This document shows, piece by piece, positions 31,912 through 40,449 of a stretch of 64,000 nucleotides of DNA. Below the pieces are notes generated by a model. The model saw only the letters and a list, made by a program, of their open reading frames with translations, searched no databases and was not told the origin of the DNA. Made by a program: the position numbers and the translations under genes. Source of the stretch: an uncultured Pelagibacteraceae bacterium (lineage in GTDB: Bacteria; Pseudomonadota; Alphaproteobacteria; Pelagibacterales; Pelagibacteraceae); assembly GCA_902597055.1 (NCBI GenBank), contig CACJWG010000001.1:1-64000 (forward strand), written 5' to 3'. Each line of letters opens with the position of its first letter. Position 1 is the first letter of the stretch.

Positions 31912-33726
31912 ATGTGTCAAATTTTAAAAAATTTTATCCTAATTTTTTTTTCATGTTTTTTAATAATAAGGCCAGCTTACTCGGTGAACATAACAGGAGC
32001 TAATACAATTAATAGCGACTCAACAACTCAACAAGTTTATAATGCAGATGATACATCATTAACAATTACAAATTCTTCGACACTGTCAAGAACTGGGCAA
32101 GCAACAGTTAATATTAACGAGCAAGGAGATGCAACACTAACTATTAACTCTGGTTCTTCTATTACTGCTACTTCTCATAATACAGTTCAAGGAAAAGACC
32201 AGGATGGGTTAACTGTGACTAACTCAGGAACAATTAGTTCTGGTGGATCGAAAGCAATTAATTTATTAAACGCTCAGAACTCCACTGTAACAAATAATGC
32301 TGGAGGAATAATAAAAAGTAATACTAACACCATTACTCTTACAGAAAATTCAGGAACGGGAAACAATGTAACAATTACTAACTCAGGACAAATCTTTGCC
32401 GAAGCTGTTAGCTCTGGAGAAACTAATAATAATGCTATCAAGTCTGAAGACGATACAAACAACATGACCCTTATAAATAATATTGGGGGACATATTTATA
32501 ATAACAATTCCTCTGCAACCGCTCTACAACAAGCAACAGTTTTTATTGCTGCTGAAGATACTGCAACTTTAACTAATAGCGGAAAAATAGAAAATAAAGC
32601 AGGGCCAGAAAATTACGCAATTAGAATAGCTGGAAGTGGAGTGACTGTTACTTTAAAAGACTCAGGAAAAGTAATCGGTAAAATTAATGTGGCTGATTCA
32701 GGTCATACTATAAGATTACAACACGGTGCAGGACAAGGTTATTACTATGACATAGATGGAAATGGCACTTATACTTTACAGGATCTAGATGGCAATCCAG
32801 TTGTCAAAGGTTCAGCAGGATCTGTCGGTCAAGGTGGAAACGAGATGGTAGATGAGGAACTAGGATATAAATCATTAAGTATGAGAAGTTCTCTTGTAAG
32901 ATATCAACAAAGCGATGAATACTCTGAAAGAGAAAAGGGATGGGGTGAAATAACAACTTCTCTCTTAAAAAGAGATGGAGATAAAAATACTTTAGCACTC
33001 GATAATGAAAAAATAGGTATAGGTGCAAATATTTTTGAACCAATTTCAAATAACAAAACTTTAATTTTTTCTTTTGAAACAAGTATACAGAATATTTCAA
33101 AAAATCATGATATCGATAAATTTAGTTTTTTAACAGGTATAAACTTTGACACAATTAAAATTAGTGATGGAATAAATTCAGAAATATACCTTTTAGGTGG
33201 AGCTAGCTTTAATAAAAGTGAAAGAAACATTTTAACAAATACTACATCGACTGGATTGTTGGATATATCTGATGAATATATGAGTTATGAAATCTTAATT
33301 GGAAATAAGTTAAACTTTAACAACTTATTACCTGATTTAAGTTTTAATTTTGGTTACTCACATACGCCAACTCATGAAGAAAGCAAATATTACAAATGGG
33401 AAGAGAGAGATGTTTATAATGGATCGGTAGCCTTAAGTAACGAACATCAAATTTTAAAAGATAAAAAAAAGAATTTAAATGTTTCTTGGATAGCTGATGC
33501 TAGAACTGTAATTGATGATAACGTTCAAGTTTTTTATGTAAACGGAACAAAAGGATCTTATTCTCAGAACAATGATTTAAAGACTGAACTTAGTTTATCC
33601 GCTGGACTAAATTATGACTATAATTTTAATGATAATAACAAGTTCTCGATTGCTCTCGAAGGTCTACAAACAAGTCAAGATACAAGCGGAATTCAAGCAA
33701 ATTTAAAATACACAAATAAATTTTAA
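31912..33726 (+). CDS. Autotransporter-like outer-membrane protein
   Basis: 604 residues with a signal peptide (hydrophobic to about residue 24, cleavage near AYS). Residues about 25-290 are rich in Asn, Thr, Ser and Gly with recurring TNSGTI and TNSGKI-type turns, as in beta-helix passenger domains. From about 330 to the end, alternating hydrophobic and polar residues and a terminal phenylalanine (KYTNKF) suggest an outer-membrane beta-barrel. This is the layout of type V autotransporters. Ligand or adhesion role is unknown. It follows the carbonic anhydrase gene by 12 bp, but a functional link is unlikely. Confidence 0.8.
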   Translation: MCQILKNFILIFFSCFLIIRPAYSVNITGANTINSDSTTQQVYNADDTSLTITNSSTLSRTGQATVNINEQGDATLTINSGSSITATSHNTVQGKDQDGLTVTNSGTISSGGSKAINLLNAQNSTVTNNAGGIIKSNTNTITLTENSGTGNNVTITNSGQIFAEAVSSGETNNNAIKSEDDTNNMTLINNIGGHIYNNNSSATALQQATVFIAAEDTATLTNSGKIENKAGPENYAIRIAGSGVTVTLKDSGKVIGKINVADSGHTIRLQHGAGQGYYYDIDGNGTYTLQDLDGNPVVKGSAGSVGQGGNEMVDEELGYKSLSMRSSLVRYQQSDEYSEREKGWGEITTSLLKRDGDKNTLALDNEKIGIGANIFEPISNNKTLIFSFETSIQNISKNHDIDKFSFLTGINFDTIKISDGINSEIYLLGGASFNKSERNILTNTTSTGLLDISDEYMSYEILIGNKLNFNNLLPDLSFNFGYSHTPTHEESKYYKWEERDVYNGSVALSNEHQILKDKKKNLNVSWIADARTVIDDNVQVFYVNGTKGSYSQNNDLKTELSLSAGLNYDYNFNDNNKFSIALEGLQTSQDTSGIQANLKYTNKF

Positions 33727-33736
33727 GTTACTTTTC

Positions 33737-34336
33737 TTAAGGAACGAGCCAAGCATTCTTATTAGTTTCAAAATCAAATTTAGCTCTTCGATGTCCTTTG
33801 GCTGCAAGATACAGCCATTCAATTGATTTAATTTTACATTTAATAACAGTAAAATTTTTATAACCTTCTTCACTTTGCTCCATTGTGTAATCAAAATCTT
33901 CTAATTTAGATATCATTCCAGAAGTTGGATTTTCTGATGCAGTTCCTGGTGGGCTATCGGTTAAGTAACAACGTCTACTTATATGTTGAGTTTTTTTCCA
34001 TGACTCTTCAGTTGTCGAATTTTGATTATTTACTTCACACTCAACTTTTACTCTTAACTGTATCTTTTCTTCTTTATCATAGAAAACTAGAGAGGCATTC
34101 TTATTTTTTTTAAGAATATCCACCTTTGGAGATCTTAGATCAGTATGAAATTGCAATAGATTGTTTGCTCTATCTGATTTACGTAAAACAACAATTCTAC
34201 CATCTACATCATTTTGGTGAGCACAGATAAATACAGGAATTCTAAATTGAGAACTTCTATTCGTCACTGCATCATCAAGCATTGACCAGATTTTCTTTTT
34301 AATCTCCGTGAAGTCTTCATAGTACGCAGGCTGCAT
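33737..34336 (-). CDS. Pyridoxamine 5'-phosphate oxidase-type FMN-binding protein
   Basis: 199 residues. The split-barrel fold is shown by DGRIVVLRK near 45-53, LQFHTDLRSPKVDIL near 61-75 and NASLVFYDKEEKIQLRV. SIEWLYLAAKGHRRAKFD near the end matches the Alr4036-type PNPOx-like group. It may be a flavin-dependent oxidoreductase rather than true PdxH, which normally has a distinct C-terminal dimerisation block. It is followed in the same direction as, and 4 bp from, the 3-hydroxyisobutyrate dehydrogenase-like gene. Confidence 0.82.
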   Translation of the reverse strand: MQPAYYEDFTEIKKKIWSMLDDAVTNRSSQFRIPVFICAHQNDVDGRIVVLRKSDRANNLLQFHTDLRSPKVDILKKNKNASLVFYDKEEKIQLRVKVECEVNNQNSTTEESWKKTQHISRRCYLTDSPPGTASENPTSGMISKLEDFDYTMEQSEEGYKNFTVIKCKIKSIEWLYLAAKGHRRAKFDFETNKNAWLVP

Positions 34337-34340
34337 ACTT

Positions 34341-35210
34341 TTACTTTCTAAATCTTTTTATTAAGCTTGAAGTATCCCATCTTTTACCACCCATGTCTTG
34401 AACTTCAGCGTAATACTTATCAATTATTTCTGTGATCGGTAATAATGATCCATTATTCTTTGCTTCTTCCATTGCAATTTTAAGATCTTTTCTCATCCAA
34501 TCTACAGCAAAGCCAAAATCAAATTTATCTTCTAACATTGTTTTATAACGGTTCTCCATTTGCCAAGACTGTGCAGCACCTTTTGAAATAACTTCAATCA
34601 CATCTTCCATGTTTAATCCTGCTTTTTGACCAAAGTTAATTGCTTCAGATAATCCTTGTACTAATCCCGCAATACAAATTTGATTGACCATCTTTGCTAA
34701 TTGACCTGAACCAGATTTACCTAGCAACTTTACTTTTTTACTATAGCAATCAATTTTATCTAATGCTTTATCAAAATCCTCTTGATCTCCACCAACCATT
34801 ACAGTTAATGCTCCATTCTCAGCACCTGCTTGACCACCAGATACGGGTGCATCTAAAAAACCAAAACCATTTTTTTTTGCGTGTGAATAAATTTCTCTTG
34901 CTATTGTTGCTGAAGCAGTTGTGTTATCAATATAAACTGCGCCTTTATTAATTGACTTAAATATTCCATTTTCTCCAAATGTAACTTCTCTTAGATCGTT
35001 GTCGTTCCCTACACATGTAAAAACATAATCAGCATCTTTCGCAGCATCTTTAGGGGTGTCAGCTTTCTTTCCTTTGAAATCTTTTAGCCATTTATCAGCT
35101 TTCGCTCCTGTTCTATTATAAACAGTTACATTGTGCCCGCCTTTTGATATATAACCAGCCATGGGGTATCCCATTACACCAAGACCAATGAAAGCAACGT
35201 TACAAGACAT
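34341..35210 (-). CDS. 3-hydroxyisobutyrate dehydrogenase-family oxidoreductase
   Basis: 289 residues, full length for beta-hydroxyacid dehydrogenases. NAD(P) is bound by GLGVMGYPMA near 8-17. The substrate block is DAPVSGGQAGAENGALTVMV near 117-136 and the catalytic lysine is in GSGQLAKMVNQ near 167-177. Relatives act on 3-hydroxyisobutyrate, tartronate semialdehyde, succinic semialdehyde or glyoxylate. Substrate is not decidable here. It is divergent from an MFS carrier by 6 bp, which may bring in the substrate. Confidence 0.9.
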   Translation of the reverse strand: MSCNVAFIGLGVMGYPMAGYISKGGHNVTVYNRTGAKADKWLKDFKGKKADTPKDAAKDADYVFTCVGNDNDLREVTFGENGIFKSINKGAVYIDNTTASATIAREIYSHAKKNGFGFLDAPVSGGQAGAENGALTVMVGGDQEDFDKALDKIDCYSKKVKLLGKSGSGQLAKMVNQICIAGLVQGLSEAINFGQKAGLNMEDVIEVISKGAAQSWQMENRYKTMLEDKFDFGFAVDWMRKDLKIAMEEAKNNGSLLPITEIIDKYYAEVQDMGGKRWDTSSLIKRFRK

Positions 35211-35216
35211 AATTTA

Positions 35217-36419
35217 ATGTTAAAAAATTTAAGTATTAAAGTAATTATTTTTGGATTTATATTTACATTTTTTTCAAGCTTTGGACAGAGTTTTTTTCTA
35301 GGATTGTTCAACGAAAGCATAAGAAATGAATTAAATATTACTCATGGACAATTTGGCTCAATCTATGCATCAGCAACTTTATTAAGTAGTATAATTTTAA
35401 TTTGGGTTGGAAAAAAAATAGATGACTTTGATGTCTTAAAATTTTCTTTCTTTGTTATATCTTTGCTTGCAATTTCAACATTTACTTTCTCAAAGATTAA
35501 TTCAGTAATATTTCTTTTTGTTGCAATATTGCTAATGAGATTTTCTGGTCAAGGAATGATGTCTCACACTGCTTCTACTACAATATCCAGATATTTCACT
35601 AACACAAGGGGAAAGGCTCTTAGTACTGGATGGTTTGGTTTATCTACTGCAGAATTTTTAATGCCAGTTACAATAATTTATGCTCTTACAATAATGGATT
35701 GGAGAAATATATGGATCATTATCTCAGTTGCTATAATTTTATTTCTCCCTTTGGTATCTTACTCTTTAGTTAAAGAGGTTAAACTTTCATCGAGAGAGAA
35801 TGGCAATGAAGTTATTAAAGAAAATATAAAACAATGGAAAAGATCTGAGGTTATTAAAGATTATAGATTTATTATTATAGCATTGAATATGCTAGCAATG
35901 CCCTGGATAGCCACAGGAATATTTGTTTATCAATCATTTATTTTATCTGCAAAAAACTGGGGCGAATATACTATTGCTCAATCATTTATGGTTTATTCAA
36001 TAGCATCAGTTTTAACTTTATTTCTTGCAGGGTATTTAATTGATAAATTTACAAGTAGAAAACTACTTATATATATGAATATCCCTTTTTTGATTTCTTT
36101 ATTAATTTTAATTTACTTTCAATCACCAGTTTCCTCATTCTTCTTTCTTGGATTAATAGGGGTATCAAATGGTTTTGCTAACGTTTTAGGATCATCAACG
36201 TGGGCTGAATTATATGGAGTTAAATTTATAGGATCAATTAAAGCTCTAACAACTGCATTAATGGTATTTTCAACAGCATTTGGAACAGCTCTTTTTGGAT
36301 TAATGATAGACTTTGACTTTTCTATAGAGCAGATAGCAATGATTTCTGGTGGTTATATTTTGATTTCCTTAACTTTACTGTTTTTAATTAAAAACAAACT
36401 CAATCCTACTATTTTATAA
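35217..36419 (+). CDS. Major facilitator superfamily transporter
   Basis: 400 residues with 12 predicted membrane spans. It shows the MFS layout: GQFGSIYASATLLSSIILIW in span 2, a charged KKIDDFD loop after it, the RFSGQGMMSH segment near 107-116, and a second charged loop DKFTSRK in the C-terminal half. Its substrate is unknown. The gene is divergent from the hydroxyacid dehydrogenase by 6 bp, a spacing that points to joint control. Confidence 0.9.
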   Translation: MLKNLSIKVIIFGFIFTFFSSFGQSFFLGLFNESIRNELNITHGQFGSIYASATLLSSIILIWVGKKIDDFDVLKFSFFVISLLAISTFTFSKINSVIFLFVAILLMRFSGQGMMSHTASTTISRYFTNTRGKALSTGWFGLSTAEFLMPVTIIYALTIMDWRNIWIIISVAIILFLPLVSYSLVKEVKLSSRENGNEVIKENIKQWKRSEVIKDYRFIIIALNMLAMPWIATGIFVYQSFILSAKNWGEYTIAQSFMVYSIASVLTLFLAGYLIDKFTSRKLLIYMNIPFLISLLILIYFQSPVSSFFFLGLIGVSNGFANVLGSSTWAELYGVKFIGSIKALTTALMVFSTAFGTALFGLMIDFDFSIEQIAMISGGYILISLTLLFLIKNKLNPTIL

Positions 36420-36426
36420 AAACACC

Positions 36427-36458
36427 TTGATTTTATAGACCTCAGAGTATAAATACTC
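36427..36458 (+). promoter_or_regulatory. Candidate rpoZ promoter with palindrome over the -10
   Basis: TTGATT at 36427-36432 and TATAAA at 36448-36453 are 15 bases apart, slightly short for sigma-70. The -10 is embedded in GAGTAT-AA-ATACTC (36445-36458), a palindrome with 6-bp arms. The ATG at 36462 is only 8 bases after the -10, which would give a leaderless or nearly leaderless message. Tentative. Confidence 0.35.
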
Positions 36459-36461
36459 CGC

Positions 36462-36989
36462 ATGGCTAGAGTAACTGTAGAAGATTGTATCGATAAAGTA
36501 GACAGCCCTTACGAATTAGTTTTAGTTGCAAAGGAAAGAGCTACTCAATTAAATTCTGGAATTGAACCGAGTGTTGAAAGAGATAACGATAAAAATACTG
36601 TTATCGCACTTAGAGAAATTGCGAATGAAAATGTCAAAACAAGTGAGTTAACAGATAGCGCTGTTTATAAACTAAGAAAACATATCGAACAAGTTGATGA
36701 TTTAAGTGAAGAAGATGAAGATATCGGAGATGATTTTGAGAACCTATACAAAGGTGAAATCTCTAAAAGTGGAACACCAATTTTACCATCTAAAAGAGCA
36801 AGAAAAGTTCCTGAAAAAATTCAAGTTTCAAAAGAAGATTTAGCTGAACTACAAAATGCTGATGCTCCTCAATCAAATGATGCTCCAGCTGAAGAGGGTG
36901 GAGTAGAAGAAAGTAACGAAGTTTCTCTTGATGAAATAGCTGAAAACGATCAGCAAGAAGCTGATAACTCAGAAAATTCAGAACAATAA
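36462..36989 (+). CDS. rpoZ: RNA polymerase omega subunit with long acidic tail
   Basis: 175 residues. The first 75 or so match omega: [26 protein letters not shown] and [10 protein letters not shown]. Omega binds beta' and helps assemble the polymerase. E. coli omega has 91 residues and most alphaproteobacterial ones up to about 130. Here residues from about 85 on form a very acidic, low-complexity tail ([11 protein letters not shown], then repeated Glu/Asn/Ser). A cytidylate-kinase-like gene follows 47 bp later. Confidence 0.9.
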   Translation: MARVTVEDCIDKVDSPYELVLVAKERATQLNSGIEPSVERDNDKNTVIALREIANENVKTSELTDSAVYKLRKHIEQVDDLSEEDEDIGDDFENLYKGEISKSGTPILPSKRARKVPEKIQVSKEDLAELQNADAPQSNDAPAEEGGVEESNEVSLDEIAENDQQEADNSENSEQ

Positions 36990-37036
36990 TATTTCAATCA
37001 TAATCAAAATAAGTTATTTAATTAAACATAGTTTTA

Positions 37037-37678
37037 ATGAATAAGTCTTTAAGAATTGCGTGTGATGGGGAAGCTGCTAGCGGTAAAAGCACAGGTGCAA
37101 AATTAATTTCAAAAAAATATAAACTTTTTCTTATAAATTCTGGATTATTATACAGATATGCGAGCAAAATTATAATTAAGCATAAGCCTAAAAAAATAGT
37201 TCCCTTTTTAAAGAAGAAATTTAAAAACATCTCTTATAATAAAATAAAAAAACAATCTCTTCACACACAGGAAATTAGTAATCATGTTGGTTATTTAGCT
37301 AAGAATAAAGACGTAAGAGAAATAATGAAAAAATTCCAAAAAAAGATTATTCAAAAAAATAAGAGAATATGTGTTGAGGGTAGAGATATAGCTAGCACTA
37401 TCCTTAAAAAAAATCCTCGTTATGACTTAGCTTTTTATTTTTCTTGTAATCTTAATTTAGCATCTATTAGAAGATGGAAAGATTTAAAAAAGAAAGTTCC
37501 TCTCAAAGAGGTAAAAAAAAGCTTAAGTATAAGAACTAGACTTGATAAAAAAAGAAAACATTCACCACTAAAAAAAATGAGAGATGCTATTTTAATTAGA
37601 ACAGATAAACTAAATAAAAAAAAAGTATTACTTAAAATGTCTCAGGAGATAGAAAAAATTAATTACAAAACTCTTTAA
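37037..37678 (+). CDS. cmk: Divergent cytidylate kinase
   Basis: 213 residues, close to the Cmk length of about 225, and very lysine-rich. The P-loop GEAASGKS lies at 11-18. The substrate region INSGLLYRYA near 34-43 and CVEGRDIAS near 116-124 match CMP kinases, followed by RRWKDL in place of the usual RR-x-x-E. It phosphorylates CMP and dCMP. The end overlaps the convergent CoA-transferase gene by 20 bp. Confidence 0.82.
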   Translation: MNKSLRIACDGEAASGKSTGAKLISKKYKLFLINSGLLYRYASKIIIKHKPKKIVPFLKKKFKNISYNKIKKQSLHTQEISNHVGYLAKNKDVREIMKKFQKKIIQKNKRICVEGRDIASTILKKNPRYDLAFYFSCNLNLASIRRWKDLKKKVPLKEVKKSLSIRTRLDKKRKHSPLKKMRDAILIRTDKLNKKKVLLKMSQEIEKINYKTL

Positions 37679-38816
37679 TAATTTTTTCTCTATGTTCATC
37701 TAAATCTGGTATATCTCCTCTTTTTTCCTCATCTTTATAATTTGACATCTTAATTGGGTTACCAGCAGTTTTAAACTCACCAATTTTTTTATGATATGAA
37801 TTTACAATCATATTTCTTGCCTTGATTTGAGGATTTTCAACAGCTTGTTTGATATTAAAGATTGGACCACAAGGAATTTTTTCTTTTTCCATTAATGAGA
37901 CCCAGTCATTTGTATTCTTACTTGAAAGCTCATTTTCTAAGATTTTTTTTAGTTCATCCATATTTTGAGCTCTAGATGAATTTGTTTTAAATTTTTCATC
38001 TTTTAAAATATTATTGATATTTAAAACTTGGCAAAGTTTTTCAAAAAGCTTGTCGTTACCCGCCGCTATTATAATGTGACTATCTTTTGTTTTAAAGGCT
38101 TCAAAGGGAGCTATTGATGGATGACGTGATCCCATTGGTTTAGGTATTTCATTCTTTGCCAAGTATCTTGCAATTGCATTTTCTAAAATTGCAATTTGGC
38201 AATCAAGCATTGAAACATCTATGTAAGTTCCTTTACCTGTTTTTTTTCTGTCATATAGTGCTGCATTAACACCTATCGCTGTAAACAAACCAGCAGTAAT
38301 ATCACCAATTGATGTTCCAACTCTTGTAGGTTCAGAATTTGGTTGACCAGTTACACTCATCAATCCACCCATTCCTTGAACAACCATATCATATGCCGGT
38401 AATTCTCTTAATGGACCTGTTTGACCAAAACCTGATGCAGAAGCATAAATTAATTTTGGATATTTTTTACATAAATCTTTCCAACCAAATCCCCATTTCT
38501 CTAATGTACCAGGTTTAAAATTTTCAACTAACACATCTGCTTTTTTAAGTATTTGTTCAAAAATTTTTTTGTCTCCTGAATTTTTTAAATTTAGAGCTAT
38601 ACTTTCTTTTCCTCTATTAAGGGACATAAAGTATGCAGACTGATCATCAATAAAAGGTCCAAATTTTCTAGAGTCATCTCCAATTTCAGGTGCTTCAACT
38701 TTTATCACTCTAGCCCCAAGATCTGATAAAATCATAGTGCAATAAGGACCAACCAGCACTCGAGTTAGGTCTAAAACTAATATATCTTTTAACGGTCCAT
38801 TCATAATTAGCGTCAA
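37659..38816 (-). CDS. CaiB/BaiF-family CoA-transferase
   Basis: 385 residues, standard class III CoA-transferase size. Motifs are LDLTRVLVGPYCTMILSDLG near 16-35, RGKESIALNLK, and VSMLDCQIA near 200, which includes the catalytic aspartate. The family moves CoA between short organic acids, such as succinate, oxalate, carnitine or mesaconate. It is divergent from the TRAP transporter by 79 bp, so the imported acid may be its acceptor. That link is inferred. Confidence 0.9.
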   Translation of the reverse strand: MTLIMNGPLKDILVLDLTRVLVGPYCTMILSDLGARVIKVEAPEIGDDSRKFGPFIDDQSAYFMSLNRGKESIALNLKNSGDKKIFEQILKKADVLVENFKPGTLEKWGFGWKDLCKKYPKLIYASASGFGQTGPLRELPAYDMVVQGMGGLMSVTGQPNSEPTRVGTSIGDITAGLFTAIGVNAALYDRKKTGKGTYIDVSMLDCQIAILENAIARYLAKNEIPKPMGSRHPSIAPFEAFKTKDSHIIIAAGNDKLFEKLCQVLNINNILKDEKFKTNSSRAQNMDELKKILENELSSKNTNDWVSLMEKEKIPCGPIFNIKQAVENPQIKARNMIVNSYHKKIGEFKTAGNPIKMSNYKDEEKRGDIPDLDEHREKIIKEFCN

Positions 38817-38833
38817 TTGTATTTTAAAGCATA

Positions 38834-38862
38834 TTGACTCTTATCAAGAAGTTACATTTAAT
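38834..38862 (+). promoter_or_regulatory. Sigma-70-type promoter of the TRAP operon
   Basis: TTGACT at 38834-38839 and TTTAAT at 38857-38862 are separated by 17 bases, the ideal spacing. A ribosome site GAGAGGAA follows at 38883-38890, 5 bases before the dctP ATG at 38896. The space also serves the divergent CoA-transferase gene. Confidence 0.65.
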
Positions 38863-38895
38863 ACATCAATAAAATAATAATAGAGAGGAATAATA

Positions 38896-39906
38896 ATGTT
38901 TAAAAAAATATCTTTATATTTTCTTTCATTAGTTTTCGTAACTACAACTATTGGATCAGCTTTTGCAGTAACTTTAAAAGCTAGTCACCAATGGCCAGGT
39001 ACGCCAAGAGCCGACGGGTCTTTCGACGTGAGACACGAAATGGTTCAAATTATTGCTGATGAAATGAAAAAAGCTAATGTAGGAGTAGATATAAGAATTT
39101 ACCCTGCAAAATCACTTTACAAACCAAAAGAGCAATGGAAACCGATGACAACAGGTCAGCTGGATATTTCAGCTTTTCCATTAGCATATGCTGCTAAGTT
39201 CCATCCAGAGTTTGACATTACTTTAATGCCTGGAATGGTTAAAAACCATAAACATGCATTAAGAGTTAATGCGTCTCCGATGATGACAGAAATAAAAAAA
39301 ATCATCAATGATGCTGGAGTAGTTGTTTTGTCTGATGCTTGGCTTGCAGGCGGATTTGTTTCAAAGAAAAATTGTATTTCAAGTCCAGAGTCTGTGAAAG
39401 GCCAAACGTTTAGAGCTGCAGGTAAAGCATTTAACCAAATGTTAGAAGCAGCAGGAGCAGGTATTCAATCAATGCCATCTTCTGAAATCTATAATGGTTT
39501 GCAAACAGGTGTTTTAGATGGTGCTAATACTAGTTCAGGAAGTTTTGTTTCATACAGAATTTATGAGCAAGTAAAATGTGCAACACCTCCAGGAAAATTT
39601 GGTCTATGGTTTATGTATGAGCCAATTTTAATGTCAAAAAAATCTTTTGATGCCCTAGATAGCAAACAACAGAAAGCTTTAATGAAAGCTGGAAAAAAAG
39701 CAGAGAAGTATATGACTAAAGAAGCTGCTGGTTTAGATACGACAATGGAAAAAGCTTATAAAAAAGCTGGAGTAGAATTGTCTTATATGACTAAAGCGGA
39801 CTTTGAAGCTTGGTTAGCTATTGCTAAAAAATCATCATACAAAAACTTTGCAGAAAAAGTGCCAAACGGTCAAAAATTGATTGATATGGCTCTTGCTGTA
39901 AAATAA
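38896..39906 (+). CDS. dctP: TRAP transporter substrate-binding protein
   Basis: 336 residues with a signal peptide (cleavage near AFA-V, about residue 24). The mature part has SHQWPGTPRA, the helix IRIYPAKSLYKPKEQW, and KGQTFRAAGKAFNQM near 168-182, where the arginine usually holds the ligand carboxylate. GVLDGANTSSGSF follows. It binds an organic acid in the periplasm for sodium-driven import. A perfect stem-loop lies between it and dctQ. Ligand is unknown; a sulfonated acid is possible, given the exporters downstream. Confidence 0.93.
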   Translation: MFKKISLYFLSLVFVTTTIGSAFAVTLKASHQWPGTPRADGSFDVRHEMVQIIADEMKKANVGVDIRIYPAKSLYKPKEQWKPMTTGQLDISAFPLAYAAKFHPEFDITLMPGMVKNHKHALRVNASPMMTEIKKIINDAGVVVLSDAWLAGGFVSKKNCISSPESVKGQTFRAAGKAFNQMLEAAGAGIQSMPSSEIYNGLQTGVLDGANTSSGSFVSYRIYEQVKCATPPGKFGLWFMYEPILMSKKSFDALDSKQQKALMKAGKKAEKYMTKEAAGLDTTMEKAYKKAGVELSYMTKADFEAWLAIAKKSSYKNFAEKVPNGQKLIDMALAVK

Positions 39907-39919
39907 TTAAATTAAAATT

Positions 39920-39946
39920 ATACCCCTGCTTTTTCGGCAGGGGTAT
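39920..39946 (+). terminator. Stem-loop between dctP and dctQ
   Basis: A perfect 10-bp stem (39920-39929 with 39937-39946), 7-base loop and four U form an intrinsic-terminator-like hairpin 13 bp after the dctP stop. Its right arm contains AGGGG (39939-39943), the only ribosome-site-like sequence for the dctQ ATG at 39952. So it may both end most transcripts and hide the dctQ ribosome site, keeping permease levels below binding protein. Confidence 0.9.
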
Positions 39947-39951
39947 TTTTC

Positions 39952-40449
39952 ATGACTGATAAATTTATTAAATTGACAAACTGGCTGGCTAAAGCTTGCG
40001 GAATATTTGCAGCCGGCTGTCTTTTTCTTTCTATCGTTATTATTACAGAATTAGTCTTCGAGAGATATTTATTTAAGAACGCTATTACATGGCAAACAGA
40101 GCTTGTTACAATGTTATTAGTTGCCTCTACATTTATAGGCGCTGCATATGTTTTAAGTGAAAAAGGTCACGTTAATATGGAGTATCTATATACTTTTTTA
40201 AGTGAAAAGAATGTCACTAAACTTAAAATTTTTACTGACAGTCTTTGTTTAATTTTTTTTCTTATTTTATTTTACGTAAGTTATGAAATTACTTACGAAG
40301 CATTTATAAAGAATTACAATACGGGAACAGTATGGGGTCCTCCACTCTGGATACCCTATTCATCAATGCTAATCGGCGCAATTCTTATGACAATGTCATA
40401 TATATCTGAATTAATTTTACATGTAAGAAAATTAAAGGAGTTTGAGTAA
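39952..40449 (+). CDS. dctQ: TRAP transporter small permease
   Basis: 165 residues with four predicted spans. It shows the DctQ block ITWQTELVTMLLVASTFIGAAY and the C-terminal GTVWGPPLWIPYSSMLIG. It forms the small membrane part with DctM. Its ATG sits directly after the hairpin's U-run and its stop overlaps the dctM ATG by one base. Confidence 0.93.
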   Translation: MTDKFIKLTNWLAKACGIFAAGCLFLSIVIITELVFERYLFKNAITWQTELVTMLLVASTFIGAAYVLSEKGHVNMEYLYTFLSEKNVTKLKIFTDSLCLIFFLILFYVSYEITYEAFIKNYNTGTVWGPPLWIPYSSMLIGAILMTMSYISELILHVRKLKEFE

